The translations under genes and the position numbers were made by a program. The notes beneath the pieces were generated by a model that did not search any database, had not been told where the DNA came from, and saw only the letters and a list, made by a program, of their open reading frames with translations. Source: Corynebacterium cystitidis (GTDB taxonomy: Bacteria > Actinomycetota > Actinomycetes > Mycobacteriales > Mycobacteriaceae). From it: a DNA stretch of 64,000 nucleotides. Location: positions 186,001 to 250,000 of the forward strand of contig NZ_LT906473.1 in NCBI RefSeq assembly GCF_900187295.1, in the 5' to 3' direction. Within the stretch, counting starts at the first letter, position 1; each line of letters opens with the position of its first letter. Positions 16,621-25,622 of this stretch are shown one piece after another.

Positions 16621-17034
16621 GCGCGGGACAATCTCGCGAACTAGTATTTCTTCGGTGCTCGGGAAGTTCAGGGCGCGCAGTGGCGGTTGAGGTGAGCAGC
16701 TCGGAGTCGGGCAATCAGTCCAGGGCTGCAGTGATGTCGGCGACGTCCTCTGCTGCAGGTATACCGGGGGAGACAATGTAGTCGCGGACCAGCAGGTTAA
16801 TCTGGTCGTCATTGTTGCCCCGAAGCTCGGTGAGCTGAAGGGAAAGCCGGCACGCTTCGTTAACAGTTCGCGCTGCAGGACGCTCAGGACATCAGAGACG
16901 GTGGCGTAGTTGTTCATCTCCGCGACAAAGAGGCGCTGGTTTGCCAGGTCGAGGCCATCGCGCAGCTCGGTGCCGGGTGCCATTTGAACTAGGGCTTCGC
17001 GTGAGTGTTGCGGGAGCTGCCGACGACGAATCAC
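16615..17034 (-). pseudogene. disA: disA remnant (diadenylate cyclase), deleted and frameshifted
   Basis: Pieces of DisA can be read in order on the minus strand: an N-terminal LVQMAPGTELRDGL (DisA usually APGTxLRxGL), then ANQRLFVAEMNNYATVSDVL, which belongs to the middle linker, then in a shifted frame LTELRGNNDDQINLLVRDY, and finally, in the first frame again, LNFPSTEEILVREIVPR of the helix-hairpin-helix end. The DAC catalytic domain, with its DGA and RHR motifs, is missing between the first two pieces. At least one internal deletion and two frameshifts are needed. DisA makes c-di-AMP while scanning DNA, and its gene normally follows radA, as here (16-bp gap). The remnant cannot make c-di-AMP. 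Confidence 0.8.
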
Positions 17035-17049
17035 TCACATGACACGACG

Positions 17050-18447
17050 TTAGTTCTTGTGTGGTGTCAACACACTGAGGGCTGCGGCCAAGGTGCTAAC
17101 CTGCGAAATCTGCATCCCGGCCACCGAGAGTTTCTCACCCGCCGGGACGATGGCGCGCTCATAGCCTAAACGCGCTGCCTCCTGGAGCCGGCGGGCAAGG
17201 TTTGGGACGCGCCGTAGCTCGCCGGCCAGCCCGACCTCGCCAATCACCACGGTTTTCGGCGGTAGCGCCGTTTCATGCAGGCTGGACCAGGTGGCTAATG
17301 CTACGGCGAGGTCAGTGGCCGTTTCCGTAATTTTGACTCCGCCGACCGTTGCCACATACGCGTCTTTATCATTAGTGCGCTGCCCACAGCGTGCCTGTAA
17401 CACAGCCAACACCATGGGCACCCGGTTGAAATCGAGGCCGGTAACTACTCGTCGTGGCGACTTGTTGACAGGCTCGACGGTGAGCGCTTGCACTTCTGCC
17501 AGCATGGGGCGCACCCCGTCCATCGCAACAGTGACCGCTGAGCCATCAGGGGTTTGCCCCCGATGTGAAAGAAACAACCCGCTGGGGTCCGGCACTTCGC
17601 GAATCCCGTCGGAAGTTTGCTCGAAGCAGCCCACCTCATCTGTCGCCCCGAAACGATTTTTCATACCCCGCAGCATGCGCAGGCTGGATTGCCTGTCTCC
17701 CTCAAAGTTCAACACCACATCCACCAGGTGTTCCAGCACACGCGGGCCGGCCACGTTGCCATCCTTGGTGACGTGGCCGACCAGCAAAATCGGGATATTG
17801 GTGGTTTTGGCCAGGCTGGTCAGCGCCGCAGTGACCGCCCGTGACTGCGCCACGCCTCCGGCCACGCCCTCGACACCGGGCGCGATCATCGTCTGCACTG
17901 AATCGATAATGATCAGGCTCGGCTTGATCTGGTCTACGTGGCCAAACACCACGTCTAGGTTAGATTCCGCGGCTAAAAATAGGGTGTCTTTCAGCCCACC
18001 TGTACGCTCGGCGCGTGATCGGACTTGCCCGGCGGATTCCTCCGCGGTCACATACAACGCTTGCCGACGATTAACTCCCGCCCATTTGCTAGCCACCTCC
18101 AGCAGGAGGGTGGATTTACCTACACCGGGCTCGCCCGCCATTAAAACCACGGAGCCGGGGACAACGCCTCCACCTAGGACCCGGTCAAGCTCCCCAATCC
18201 CGGAGGCTTGACGGGCTGTTGCGGACGCATCCACCTGCGTTATCGGCTGCGCTGGCGCGGTCGGCGTGAGCGCTTGAATCTGCGCATTGCGCGCCGACGC
18301 CCCGCCTGCGCCACCGGCCCCTGCGCGAGTGGCCACCGACTCCTGTAACGTGCCCCACGAACCACAATCGGGGCAGCGCCCCAACCACTTCGGGGACGAA
18401 TACCCGCACTCAGAGCAGGTGTGCACGGTTTTCTGTTTCTTCGCCAT
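17050..18447 (-). CDS. radA: DNA repair protein RadA (Sms)
   Basis: From ATG 18447 the product has 465 residues, the usual length. It has an N-terminal C4 zinc finger (CSECGYSSPKWLGRCPDCG), a RecA-like ATPase with Walker A GEPGVGKST, the RadA-specific KNRFG motif (MKNRFGATDEVG), and a C-terminal Lon-like domain (PPKTVVIGEVGLAGELRRV). RadA is a branch-migration helicase that helps recombinational repair. The frame is open upstream to 18627, but that stretch contains the terminator hairpin of the neighbouring gene, so MAKKQK is the start. The normally co-transcribed partner disA downstream is decayed. Confidence 0.95.
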   Translation of the reverse strand: MAKKQKTVHTCSECGYSSPKWLGRCPDCGSWGTLQESVATRAGAGGAGGASARNAQIQALTPTAPAQPITQVDASATARQASGIGELDRVLGGGVVPGSVVLMAGEPGVGKSTLLLEVASKWAGVNRRQALYVTAEESAGQVRSRAERTGGLKDTLFLAAESNLDVVFGHVDQIKPSLIIIDSVQTMIAPGVEGVAGGVAQSRAVTAALTSLAKTTNIPILLVGHVTKDGNVAGPRVLEHLVDVVLNFEGDRQSSLRMLRGMKNRFGATDEVGCFEQTSDGIREVPDPSGLFLSHRGQTPDGSAVTVAMDGVRPMLAEVQALTVEPVNKSPRRVVTGLDFNRVPMVLAVLQARCGQRTNDKDAYVATVGGVKITETATDLAVALATWSSLHETALPPKTVVIGEVGLAGELRRVPNLARRLQEAARLGYERAIVPAGEKLSVAGMQISQVSTLAAALSVLTPHKN

Positions 18448-18490
18448 AGTAAATATCAGCCTAGAACACACACCCGACACGGGCTCACCA

Positions 18491-18530
18491 GCACACAAAA
18501 ACCGCAGCACCACCAGTGGTGATACTGCGG
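18491..18530 (-). terminator. rho-independent terminator after the lipoprotein gene
   Basis: On the minus strand a stem of two 6-bp blocks (CCGCAG/CTGCGG and CACCAC/GTGGTG, with a 3-base bulge) is followed by TTTTTGTGTG. It ends the lipoprotein transcript 36 bp after that gene's stop and before radA. Confidence 0.65.
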
Positions 18531-18565
18531 CAATAGTGATGAAGTGATCGTCGTTAAGCGCGGGC

Positions 18566-19147
18566 CTAGTGTCCGCCCAACTTTTCCTGCATCTCGTTGG
18601 ACACGTTGGTCTCAGGTCCGCGGTCAACCTGGCCAGCAGGGGGCGCAGGAGCGGACACGGCCGCGTTCACGGTGATCTGGCCGGTGTTGAAATTAAACAC
18701 AACTTCCTCGGTGCCCGCGTAGGCGAAGTCCTGATTTTCCACCTCGGTCTCCACATACTGCACGCAGCCATCGCCCTGCGGGATGGAATCAATGAAATCG
18801 GCGGAACCTGCAACGACCGTGCAGTTGTACCCCAGCGGCTTCACCGGATCCATGTCGACCTGCTGGCCGGCAACGGTAACGGACTCCAGCACGTGCTCGG
18901 CGTGGGTGACGTCCTGGTTGGTGGCAGTGAACTTCAACGATGCGTCGCCGGTATCCTCCAGCACGATGGTGACATCCTGGACGGAGATCTCATCGTTTTC
19001 AGAAAATGCGGTAGCGCCGTCGATTGGTGCGACCTGGCTTGCTGTCTGAGTGATCTGACCCGCGGAGCACGAGGCGAGCAGCAGGGCGGACAGGGCAGCG
19101 GCGGAAACGGCTGCTCCGCGACGCAGTGCCGACTTCTGGGACTTCAC
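18566..19147 (-). CDS. lipoprotein of unknown function
   Basis: From GTG 19147 the product has 193 residues, with a basic start (VKSQKSALRRG), a hydrophobic segment and the lipobox LLASC. The mature part resembles small corynebacterial envelope lipoproteins with a beta-sandwich (SVQDVTIVLEDTGDASLKF) and two later cysteines (NCTVVAG, DGCVQY) that could form a disulfide. GTG 19147 is preferred over the upstream ORF start at 19213 because GGAGG lies 9 bases before it. The gene is divergent from carD and has its own terminator. Location between carD and radA matches what I recall in C. glutamicum. No partner or substrate can be inferred. Confidence 0.8.
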   Translation of the reverse strand: MKSQKSALRRGAAVSAAALSALLLASCSAGQITQTASQVAPIDGATAFSENDEISVQDVTIVLEDTGDASLKFTATNQDVTHAEHVLESVTVAGQQVDMDPVKPLGYNCTVVAGSADFIDSIPQGDGCVQYVETEVENQDFAYAGTEEVVFNFNTGQITVNAAVSAPAPPAGQVDRGPETNVSNEMQEKLGGH

Positions 19148-19457
19148 TAGGGGTGTCCTCCATCGTTGTGAGTTCACGGTGCGCGCTTTCCGACGATCCC
19201 TCGTGGCAACCACAGTTCACCTCGCGCGCGCAACCATAAACAGGGCGTGTATCAACCAGTGAGCTTAGTATTAATGCCTGCTAGATACACACTTTCCGAC
19301 GATTGCGGGTGAACCGTGTGCTCAACGGCGTGAACGCGTTGGGGTCAACCGGGGGTAAACTTTTCTGATTTTGCTTACCCCCGCCACCAGATCGGGTGAC
19401 CTTTTTACAAGGTGCTAGACTGGGTGAGACAAATTGTGGCTGGACAAAGGAGCGTCA
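19148..19457. promoter_or_regulatory. divergent intergenic region between lipoprotein and carD
   Basis: This 310-bp gap holds the two divergent promoters. An extended -10 element TGCTAGACT at 19413-19421 is a good candidate for carD. One exact copy of the genome-signature motif GCTTNNCGACGA lies at 19185 and a one-mismatch copy at about 19291. No gene is seen. Confidence 0.5.
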
Positions 19458-20048
19458 ATGGAATTCAAAGTCGGAGAAGTGGTCGTTTACCCACATCACG
19501 GAGCCGCCCGCATCACCGACATCGAACAGCGTGAGATGGGGGGAGAAAACCTTGAGTTTCTCGTGCTGAAGATCCTCCAGTCCGACCTCGAGGTGCGAGT
19601 TCCCACGAAAAACACCGAAATGGTGGGTGTGCGCGACGTTGTGGGTAAAGAGGGCCTGGAAAAAGTGTTTTCTGTGCTGCGTGAAACCGATGTGGAAGAA
19701 GCCGGCAACTGGTCCCGCCGCTACAAGGCCAACCAGGAGCGGCTCGCCTCCGGTGACATCAACAAGGTCGCCGAAGTAGTCCGCGACCTGTGGCGCCGCG
19801 ATCAAGACCGGGGCCTGTCCGCCGGTGAGAAACGGATGCTGGCCAAAGCCCGCCAAATCCTCGTTGGTGAACTAGCATTAGCGCAGCCTGTCGACGAAGA
19901 CAAGGCCGAATCCATGCAGAAAACCATTGAGGAAATGATGCAGCGCCACGCCAAGGCGGCGCAACCGGCGGATACCCGCGACCAATTCGACGAAGACGAC
20001 GACATCGACATTGATGATTTGAGCTTCGATGACGAAGACGACGAATAA
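19458..20048 (+). CDS. carD: CarD-family RNA polymerase-binding regulator
   Basis: CarD binds the RNA polymerase beta subunit and stabilises open complexes at rRNA and many other promoters. From the ATG at 19458, preceded by AAAGGAG, the product has 196 residues. The N-terminal Tudor-like RNA-polymerase-interaction domain is clear ([19 protein letters not shown]), followed by the helical DNA-binding domain with the conserved Trp region ([17 protein letters not shown]). The last 35 residues form an acidic tail ([19 protein letters not shown]) that is longer than in mycobacterial CarD (about 162 residues). The gene is followed closely by ispD-ispF, the usual actinobacterial order. Confidence 0.93.
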   Translation: MEFKVGEVVVYPHHGAARITDIEQREMGGENLEFLVLKILQSDLEVRVPTKNTEMVGVRDVVGKEGLEKVFSVLRETDVEEAGNWSRRYKANQERLASGDINKVAEVVRDLWRRDQDRGLSAGEKRMLAKARQILVGELALAQPVDEDKAESMQKTIEEMMQRHAKAAQPADTRDQFDEDDDIDIDDLSFDDEDDE

Positions 20049-20074
20049 GCCACCAGCCTGACCACCACCGCACC

Positions 20075-20896
20075 GTGCCCGTCATGCCCGTCATGCCCGC
20101 CCCCGCACCTGTCACTGCCACCCCACGCCGCGTCATCGCCCTGATCGCAGCTGCCGGTCGCGGTACCCGCTTGGGGGCGGAGATCCCCAAGGCATTTGTC
20201 CCCCTACGTGGCCGCACGCTGGTCGAACGCTCAGTGACAGCGATGGAAACCGCCGAAATTGTCGACGAAATCATCGTGCTCGTCAGCCCCGACATGGAAG
20301 ACCACGCCCGCCGCACGTTGGAAACACACCCGAACATCCGCTTCGTGCACGGTGGGGGCGAGCGCGCCGACTCGATCTGGGCAGGTGTGCAGGCCATCAA
20401 AGACACTAATGCTGTGGTACTGATCCACGATGCCGCCCGCGCGCTGACCCCACCCGGAATGATTGCGCGCGTTGCCCGCACCGTGCTAGCCGGCGCCGAT
20501 GCCGTGATTCCCGTTGTGCCAGTTGCAGACACCATCAAACAGGTAGCGGGCCAGAGGGTCGTCGGCACGCCCGATCGCGCCAGCCTCCGCGCCGTCCAAA
20601 CCCCGCAAGGCTTCGACCTTGCGTTGCTGCGCCGCGCCAACGAGCAGTACTTTACGACGACCGACCCTGGCTTTGTCGCCACCGACGATGCCAGCCTCAT
20701 GGAATGGTACGGCGTGGATGTGACCTGCGTTAACGGCGACCCGATGGCGTTTAAGATCACCACCCCAATCGACCTCACCCTGGCTACCACCATAACTAAC
20801 GAAGCCGAACCAACCGTGTTCGAAGTACCTGGCAACCACCGCCCCGCCAGCGCCGACCAGCCACCTGGTAGGCCCCCAGAAAACGTTGCCGACTAG
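20075..20896 (+). CDS. ispD: 2-C-methyl-D-erythritol 4-phosphate cytidylyltransferase
   Basis: IspD joins CTP to methylerythritol phosphate in the MEP isoprenoid pathway. The nucleotide-binding motif AAAGRGTRLGAEIPKAF is at the N terminus, and VLIHDAARAL, TPQGF and TDDASLME mark the fold and substrate site. The product is 273 residues from GTG 20075; the opening MPVMPVMPAPAP is a small repeat and one of the two later ATGs (20087 or so) may be the true start. The C terminus extends about 25 residues past the family core with a Pro-rich tail. It is 26 bp after carD and 51 bp before ispF, so the three are probably one unit. Confidence 0.93.
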   Translation: MPVMPVMPAPAPVTATPRRVIALIAAAGRGTRLGAEIPKAFVPLRGRTLVERSVTAMETAEIVDEIIVLVSPDMEDHARRTLETHPNIRFVHGGGERADSIWAGVQAIKDTNAVVLIHDAARALTPPGMIARVARTVLAGADAVIPVVPVADTIKQVAGQRVVGTPDRASLRAVQTPQGFDLALLRRANEQYFTTTDPGFVATDDASLMEWYGVDVTCVNGDPMAFKITTPIDLTLATTITNEAEPTVFEVPGNHRPASADQPPGRPPENVAD

Positions 20897-20947
20897 ACAG
20901 TCAATCTGAAGCCAACCTTTCGTCAGTGAATCAGAAGGAGCCCATCT

Positions 20948-21427
20948 ATGGCCGAAATCAACAACCTGCGGGTGGGTACCGCGTTTGATGCCCACCAGAT
21001 CCAGGCCGGGAAAGATTGCTGGATTGCTGGTGTGCTGTTCGACGGCGACCACGGCTGCGAGGGCCACTCCGACGGCGATGTCGTCTCCCACGTTGTGGTT
21101 GATGCGGTGCTGTCGGCTTGCGGGCTGGGGGACCTGGGCAGTTTCGTCGGCGTGGGCCAGCCGGAATATGACGGGGTGACCGGCGTGCAGCTGCTCACCG
21201 AGCTGAGCGAGCTACTCGAAGAACACGACTATCGGGTGCTCAACGTGAGCGCCCAGCTGATCGCCCAGACCCCCAAGTTCGGGCCGCGCCGCGCAGAGGC
21301 ACAGCAAGTGTTGTCGGAAGCGCTCGGCGCCCCAGTTAGCGTGGCTGCGACCACGACCGACCACATGGGCTTTACCGGCAGGGGTGAAGGCCGCGCGGCG
21401 ATCGCGACCGCCCTGGTGGAGTTGTAG
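20948..21427 (+). CDS. ispF: 2-C-methyl-D-erythritol 2,4-cyclodiphosphate synthase
   Basis: IspF closes the cyclodiphosphate ring two steps after IspD. The 159-residue product is normal in length. The metal site is formed by Asp and His in FDAHQ (residues 14 and 16) and His in [10 protein letters not shown], and the signature [14 protein letters not shown] lies near the end. A strong ribosome site (AGAAGGAG) precedes the ATG. The usual DVHxF/A motif is here DAHQI, a small change that keeps the metal ligands. Confidence 0.95.
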   Translation: MAEINNLRVGTAFDAHQIQAGKDCWIAGVLFDGDHGCEGHSDGDVVSHVVVDAVLSACGLGDLGSFVGVGQPEYDGVTGVQLLTELSELLEEHDYRVLNVSAQLIAQTPKFGPRRAEAQQVLSEALGAPVSVAATTTDHMGFTGRGEGRAAIATALVEL

Positions 21428-21466
21428 GGGCCGAGTTGTAGGCAGCGCGGAGGAAAAACGACGACG

Positions 21467-22212
21467 TTGTTGTCCGTCGCTGAGAGTTGCGCCTACCGGA
21501 AGCACCACCCCGATCTGTCATGGGTGAAGCCCCACGGTGGCGGTGAAAGAGGAGAGGCTGAAGTGAGCCACATCGTCGCGGGTTCCGGCCCCACCGTCGT
21601 GTTGTTGCACGGCATAGCCCCGCGTTTCACCGATCTTTCGGACCCGTTTGGCCAGCTTGTCGATGATTGCACCCAGGTGCTTAACGACGAAGGCCCCTGC
21701 TTTCTCATTGGTCACTCGATGGGAGGGGCTGTGGCCGCCGAAGCTGCACTGCGTCGGCCCGACCTGGTGCGCGCACTCGTGCTGGAAGACCCGGCCTGGG
21801 TCGACCGCACCGACGAACAAACCGCGCTCAACGGTGAAGCCCGCGTGCGCAATAAACAGGCAAGGATGGTCACCCCAGAGGGGTGGGACGAGCTATTGCT
21901 GAAAAACTGGGCTACGGGTGGGCGCCAGCCGAAGCATATGCGTGGGCGGCAGCACACTACCTCACCCAGGAAGAATTTTTGGCCACCGGCAGAGTCAGCC
22001 AATCGCGCCCATGGAAACAAGTCCACGATGAGCTTGCCAAAGCGCCGTTTCCCACGCTTGTGGCCACGGGCACACAGGCGGGGGTGATCGTCGATAAGCG
22101 TGCCCTTGACCTGCCCTACCACGAATTTCCCGGGGCAGGGCACTGCATCAGACGCGACCGCCCCGACGAATACGACACAGTTGTCAGGACGTTTTTCGCC
22201 GCCAAGTACTAA
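21467..22212 (+). pseudogene. alpha/beta hydrolase, frameshifted
   Basis: The first frame gives GPTVVLLHGIAPRFTDL, a nucleophile elbow GHSMGG and a cap region ending VTPEGWDE. The second frame, entered at about 21893, continues IAEKLGYGWAPAEAYAWA and reaches the catalytic histidine region EFPGAGHCIRRDRP and the stop at 22212. Between the oxyanion HG motif and the elbow about 20-30 residues usual in the family (the GHGxS segment) are also missing. A deletion plus a frameshift therefore inactivates the gene unless the sequence has errors. It lies between ispF and nagB. Substrate unknown. Confidence 0.7.
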
Positions 22213-22222
22213 AATGTCGGCT

Positions 22223-23017
22223 ATGGAAATTCTGATACGTCGCACCCCCGACGATGTCGCACAAACCGCCGCCGACATCATCGCAGCCAACCTGCGCCCC
22301 GGCGCAGTGCTGGGACTGGCCACCGGCTCCACACCACTAAAAACCTACCAAGAACTAATCCGCCGCAACCAAACCGGCGAGATCTCCTTCAAAGGCACCA
22401 AAGCCTTCTGCCTCGATGAATACATCGGAGTGCCACCCGAACACGAGCAAAGCTACCACTACGTGATCCGCAACGAATTTACCAACCACATCGACATCAA
22501 CGACTCGGATGTGCACTCGCCCAACGGCATGAGCGAGAAACCATGGATCGCCGCGCAAGAATACGAAGACGCCATCGTCATGTCCGGCGGGATCAGCTGC
22601 CAGCTGCTGGGCATCGGCACCAACGGCCACATCGGATTCAATGAACCGGCGACCTCCCTGCGGTCACTAACTCGCGTCGAAGTCCTGCACGCCCAAACCG
22701 TGAAAGACAACGCGCGCTTTTTCGACACCATCGACGAAGTGCCAAAATACGCCATCACACAAGGCCTAGGCACCATCCTGCGCTCCAGCCACGCCCTCCT
22801 GATCGCCACCGGCCAAGGCAAAGCACGCGCCGTCGCCAGCCTCGTCGAAGGCCCTGTCTCCGCATCCTGCCCAGCCAGCGTGCTACAAATGCACAACAAC
22901 GCCACCATCGTCGTCGACGAAGATGCCGCCATGATGCTCCAAGACAAGCAGTACTATCGACGCGTCGAAGAAATGCGACCCGCCTGGCGAGGAATTGACG
23001 GGAAACCCAAGCACTAA
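22223..23017 (+). CDS. nagB: glucosamine-6-phosphate deaminase
   Basis: NagB converts glucosamine 6-phosphate to fructose 6-phosphate and ammonia. The 264-residue product opens with MEILIRRTPDDVAQ and shows LGLATGSTPLKTY (phosphate loop), the catalytic Asp in CLDEYIG, GIGTNGHIGFNEP with the catalytic His, and a C-terminal region usual for the family. An ATG at 22214 in the same frame is an equally possible start; neither has a clear ribosome site. It stands alone here, without nagA or a PTS permease beside it. Confidence 0.93.
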   Translation: MEILIRRTPDDVAQTAADIIAANLRPGAVLGLATGSTPLKTYQELIRRNQTGEISFKGTKAFCLDEYIGVPPEHEQSYHYVIRNEFTNHIDINDSDVHSPNGMSEKPWIAAQEYEDAIVMSGGISCQLLGIGTNGHIGFNEPATSLRSLTRVEVLHAQTVKDNARFFDTIDEVPKYAITQGLGTILRSSHALLIATGQGKARAVASLVEGPVSASCPASVLQMHNNATIVVDEDAAMMLQDKQYYRRVEEMRPAWRGIDGKPKH

Positions 23018-23063
23018 GAACCGGGCCTTAACCGGGTCTTATCTCGGTCTCATTCGCGTGGAC

Positions 23064-23069
23064 TAAACT
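23064..23069 (+). promoter_or_regulatory. -10 hexamer TAAACT, leaderless start of cysS
   Basis: TAAACT ends 7 bases before the GTG at 23077 and no ribosome site is visible between them. Confidence 0.5.
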
Positions 23070-23076
23070 AGGCCGT

Positions 23077-24477
23077 GTGACTCAACGCATCTTCGACACC
23101 GCCACACGCACCCTGCGCGACTTCGAACCAGTCCGCGAAGGACACGTCTCGATCTACCTGTGCGGCGCCACCCCGCAAGCACAACCCCACATCGGGCACG
23201 TGCGCAGTGGCGTTGCTTTCGACATCGTCCGGCGGTGGTTCATCGCCCAAGGCTACGATGTGGCGTTTGTGCGCAACGTCACCGACATCGACGACAAAAT
23301 ACTGACCAAAGCCGCCGAAGCAGGCCGACCCTGGTGGGAATGGGTCAGCCACTATGAACGCGAATTCACCTGGGCCTACAACACCCTCGGTGTACTCCCA
23401 CCATCCGTGGAACCACGCGCAACAGGGCACGTCACCCAAATGGTGGACTACATGCAGAGGCTGATCGACAACGGTTACGCCTACGCCGCCGAAGGCTGCG
23501 TCTACTTCGACGTCAACGCCTGGGTGGCCGCCGGCGGCGACTACGGTTCCCTGTCCGGTAACCGTGTCGAAGAACTCAGCGAACTCGGCGACAAAGCCCA
23601 AGGCGAAACCGACACCCGTGGCAAACGCCACCCCCTCGACTTCGCCCTGTGGAAAGCCGCCAAAGAAGGCGAACCGTTTTGGCCCACCCCCTGGGGCGAC
23701 GGCCGGCCCGGCTGGCACCTCGAATGCTCCGCCATGTCCACCTGGTACCTAGGCAGCCAGTTCGACATCCACGGCGGCGGGCTCGACCTGCAATTCCCGC
23801 ACCACGAAAACGAGCAAGCCCAGTCCCACGCCGTCGGCGACACGTTCGCCAACTATTGGATGCATAACCACTGGGTCACCATGGCAGGCGAAAAAATGTC
23901 GAAGTCCTTAGGCAACGTACTCTCGGTGCCGAACATGCTCGAGACCGTCCGGCCGGTTGAACTGCGCTATTACTTAGGCAGCGCCCACTACCGCAGTGTG
24001 CTGGAGTACTCGCCCGAAGCACTCCAGGAAGCGGCCGCAGGCTACCGCAGGATCGAGGCCTTTGTGGCCAAGTATCACGAGGTAGAACCGAGCACGTGGA
24101 CTGACGCATTCGCCGACGCGCTTCACGACGACTTCGGTGTGCCCCGTGCTCTAGCCGAAATCCACAACGCGGTACGCGACGGAAATAAAGCCATTGCCGC
24201 CGGCGAAGAAAACACGGCCAAAACCCTTGTCGGCCAGGTGCGCGCCATGACCGGCGTGCTGGGGGTGGACCCGGGCACGTGGGGCAGTCAAGCGTCGACA
24301 AGCGATCAAGCCGACCATGCACTCGACGTTCTTGTGCGCGCCGAACTTGACCGGCGCGCCGAGGCACGCCACAACAAGGACTGGGCCACCGCCGATGCCG
24401 TCCGCGACCGGCTCGCCGCAGCAGGAATCAACATCACCGACACCGCCGACGGCCCAACCTGGGCACTCGCAGACTAG
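23077..24477 (+). CDS. cysS: cysteinyl-tRNA synthetase
   Basis: The 466-residue product charges tRNA-Cys. The class I signatures are PHIGHVRSG (HIGH motif) and KMSKSLGN (KMSKS). The zinc site is formed by Cys in YLCGATPQ, Cys in HLECSAMS and His in [14 protein letters not shown]. The C-terminal DALR-type helical domain ends with WALAD. A paralogous family, MshC (mycothiol ligase), is similar in this phylum, but the full C-terminal anticodon-binding part and the pairing with rlmB immediately downstream support CysS. The gene is 12 bp ahead of rlmB and probably co-transcribed. Confidence 0.93.
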   Translation: MTQRIFDTATRTLRDFEPVREGHVSIYLCGATPQAQPHIGHVRSGVAFDIVRRWFIAQGYDVAFVRNVTDIDDKILTKAAEAGRPWWEWVSHYEREFTWAYNTLGVLPPSVEPRATGHVTQMVDYMQRLIDNGYAYAAEGCVYFDVNAWVAAGGDYGSLSGNRVEELSELGDKAQGETDTRGKRHPLDFALWKAAKEGEPFWPTPWGDGRPGWHLECSAMSTWYLGSQFDIHGGGLDLQFPHHENEQAQSHAVGDTFANYWMHNHWVTMAGEKMSKSLGNVLSVPNMLETVRPVELRYYLGSAHYRSVLEYSPEALQEAAAGYRRIEAFVAKYHEVEPSTWTDAFADALHDDFGVPRALAEIHNAVRDGNKAIAAGEENTAKTLVGQVRAMTGVLGVDPGTWGSQASTSDQADHALDVLVRAELDRRAEARHNKDWATADAVRDRLAAAGINITDTADGPTWALAD

Positions 24478-24489
24478 AGGACTTTCACC

Positions 24490-25428
24490 ATGGCAAAACC
24501 CTATAGGCGCCCCGATGTGCGCCGCACCAACAAAAAAGGCGCCACCAAAGGCACCGGCGGAAAAAACCGTCGCTCCCTGGCCGGTAAAGGCCCCACCCCC
24601 AAAGCCGAAGACCGCGTCTACCACGCCAAACACAAGGCGAAGCAGCGCCGCGAACGCAGCGACTCCGGCCGCCACGAACGCGAAATGCCAGACCTCGTGG
24701 TAGGCCGTAACCCAGTGATCGAATGCCTGCACGCGCAGGTGCCTGCCGAAGCGCTCATTGTCGCCCACGGAACAGGTGCCGACGACCGGCTGGCAGAAGC
24801 CGTCCAGATCGCACACAGTCGCAACATCCCCACCCGCGAAATCCCCCGCCACGAGCTCGACCGCATGGTGGGCAACTCGATGCACCAAGGCATTGGGCTG
24901 CACATCGCGCCCTATAAATACGCCAGCGCCTTCGACCTGATGGTTGGCGTGCGCGACAGCGGCGAGAAGGGCATGTTCGTGCTGCTGGACAATATCACCG
25001 ACCCGCGCAACCTCGGTGCGGTAATCCGGTCGACCGCAGCGTTCGGCGGCCACGGGGTGATCATCCCGGAGCGGCGCAGCGCCCAGGTCACCGGCGTGGC
25101 GTGGCGCACCTCCGCGGGAACGGCGGCGCGGCTACCCGTGGCACGCGAGACGAATATGACGCGGACGGTGCAACAGTTTCAGAAAAACGGCTACCAGGTT
25201 GTTGGTTTGGATGCCGGCGGGGAACACACGCTGGACACGTACGATGGGGCGCGCGACAACGTGCTCATCGTTGTCGGTTCCGAAGGCAAAGGTATTTCAC
25301 GGCTGGTGCGCGAAAACTGCGATGTGATCATGTCGATCCCGACTGTTGGGTGGGTTGAGTCACTGAACGCGTCGGTGGCCGCCGGTGTGGTATTGAGCGA
25401 GTTCGCTCGCCAGCGCCGCGTGGGCTAA
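24490..25428 (+). CDS. rlmB: 23S rRNA (guanosine-2'-O-)-methyltransferase, TrmH/RlmB family
   Basis: The 312-residue product has a long basic N-terminal extension (about 60 residues, rich in Lys and Arg) typical of actinobacterial RlmB, then the substrate-binding domain (LVVGRNPVIECLHA) and the SPOUT methyltransferase core with its knot motifs: DNITDPRNLGAVIRS, VVGSEGKGISRLV and IPTVGWVESLNASVAA. It is expected to methylate a guanosine ribose in 23S rRNA. It follows cysS by 12 bp with the weak ribosome site GAGGAC. Confidence 0.92.
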   Translation: MAKPYRRPDVRRTNKKGATKGTGGKNRRSLAGKGPTPKAEDRVYHAKHKAKQRRERSDSGRHEREMPDLVVGRNPVIECLHAQVPAEALIVAHGTGADDRLAEAVQIAHSRNIPTREIPRHELDRMVGNSMHQGIGLHIAPYKYASAFDLMVGVRDSGEKGMFVLLDNITDPRNLGAVIRSTAAFGGHGVIIPERRSAQVTGVAWRTSAGTAARLPVARETNMTRTVQQFQKNGYQVVGLDAGGEHTLDTYDGARDNVLIVVGSEGKGISRLVRENCDVIMSIPTVGWVESLNASVAAGVVLSEFARQRRVG

Positions 25429-25437
25429 GCGGGCCAG

Positions 25438-25472
25438 GACGCGTGCCGACGCGTGCCGACGCGTGCCGACGA
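25438..25472. repeat. 10-bp tandem repeat, three units
   Basis: GCGTGCCGAC is repeated exactly three times at 25441-25470, preceded by a GAC that would end a further unit. It is intergenic, directly after rlmB. Confidence 0.85.
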
Positions 25473-25622
25473 GCGCGGGCGAATCCCACAGATTAACCCA
25501 CGCGCGGCACACCTGCATGGTTGTCGCGGAAATGTGACCGATTTCTGTGGATAACTCCGCGCTATCCACAGTTTTCTTCTGCCCTAAAGCAGGCACCAGG
25601 AAAGTGGTTTAGCGTGAAGGCC

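Noticed and set aside
19759..20835. 358-residue open frame opposite ispD
   Set aside because: Shadow frame of the high-GC ispD gene; composition is Arg/Ser/Thr-rich and no motif is seen.
24151..25053. 300-residue open frame opposite cysS and rlmB
   Set aside because: Shadow frame spanning two real genes, with no independent start signal.
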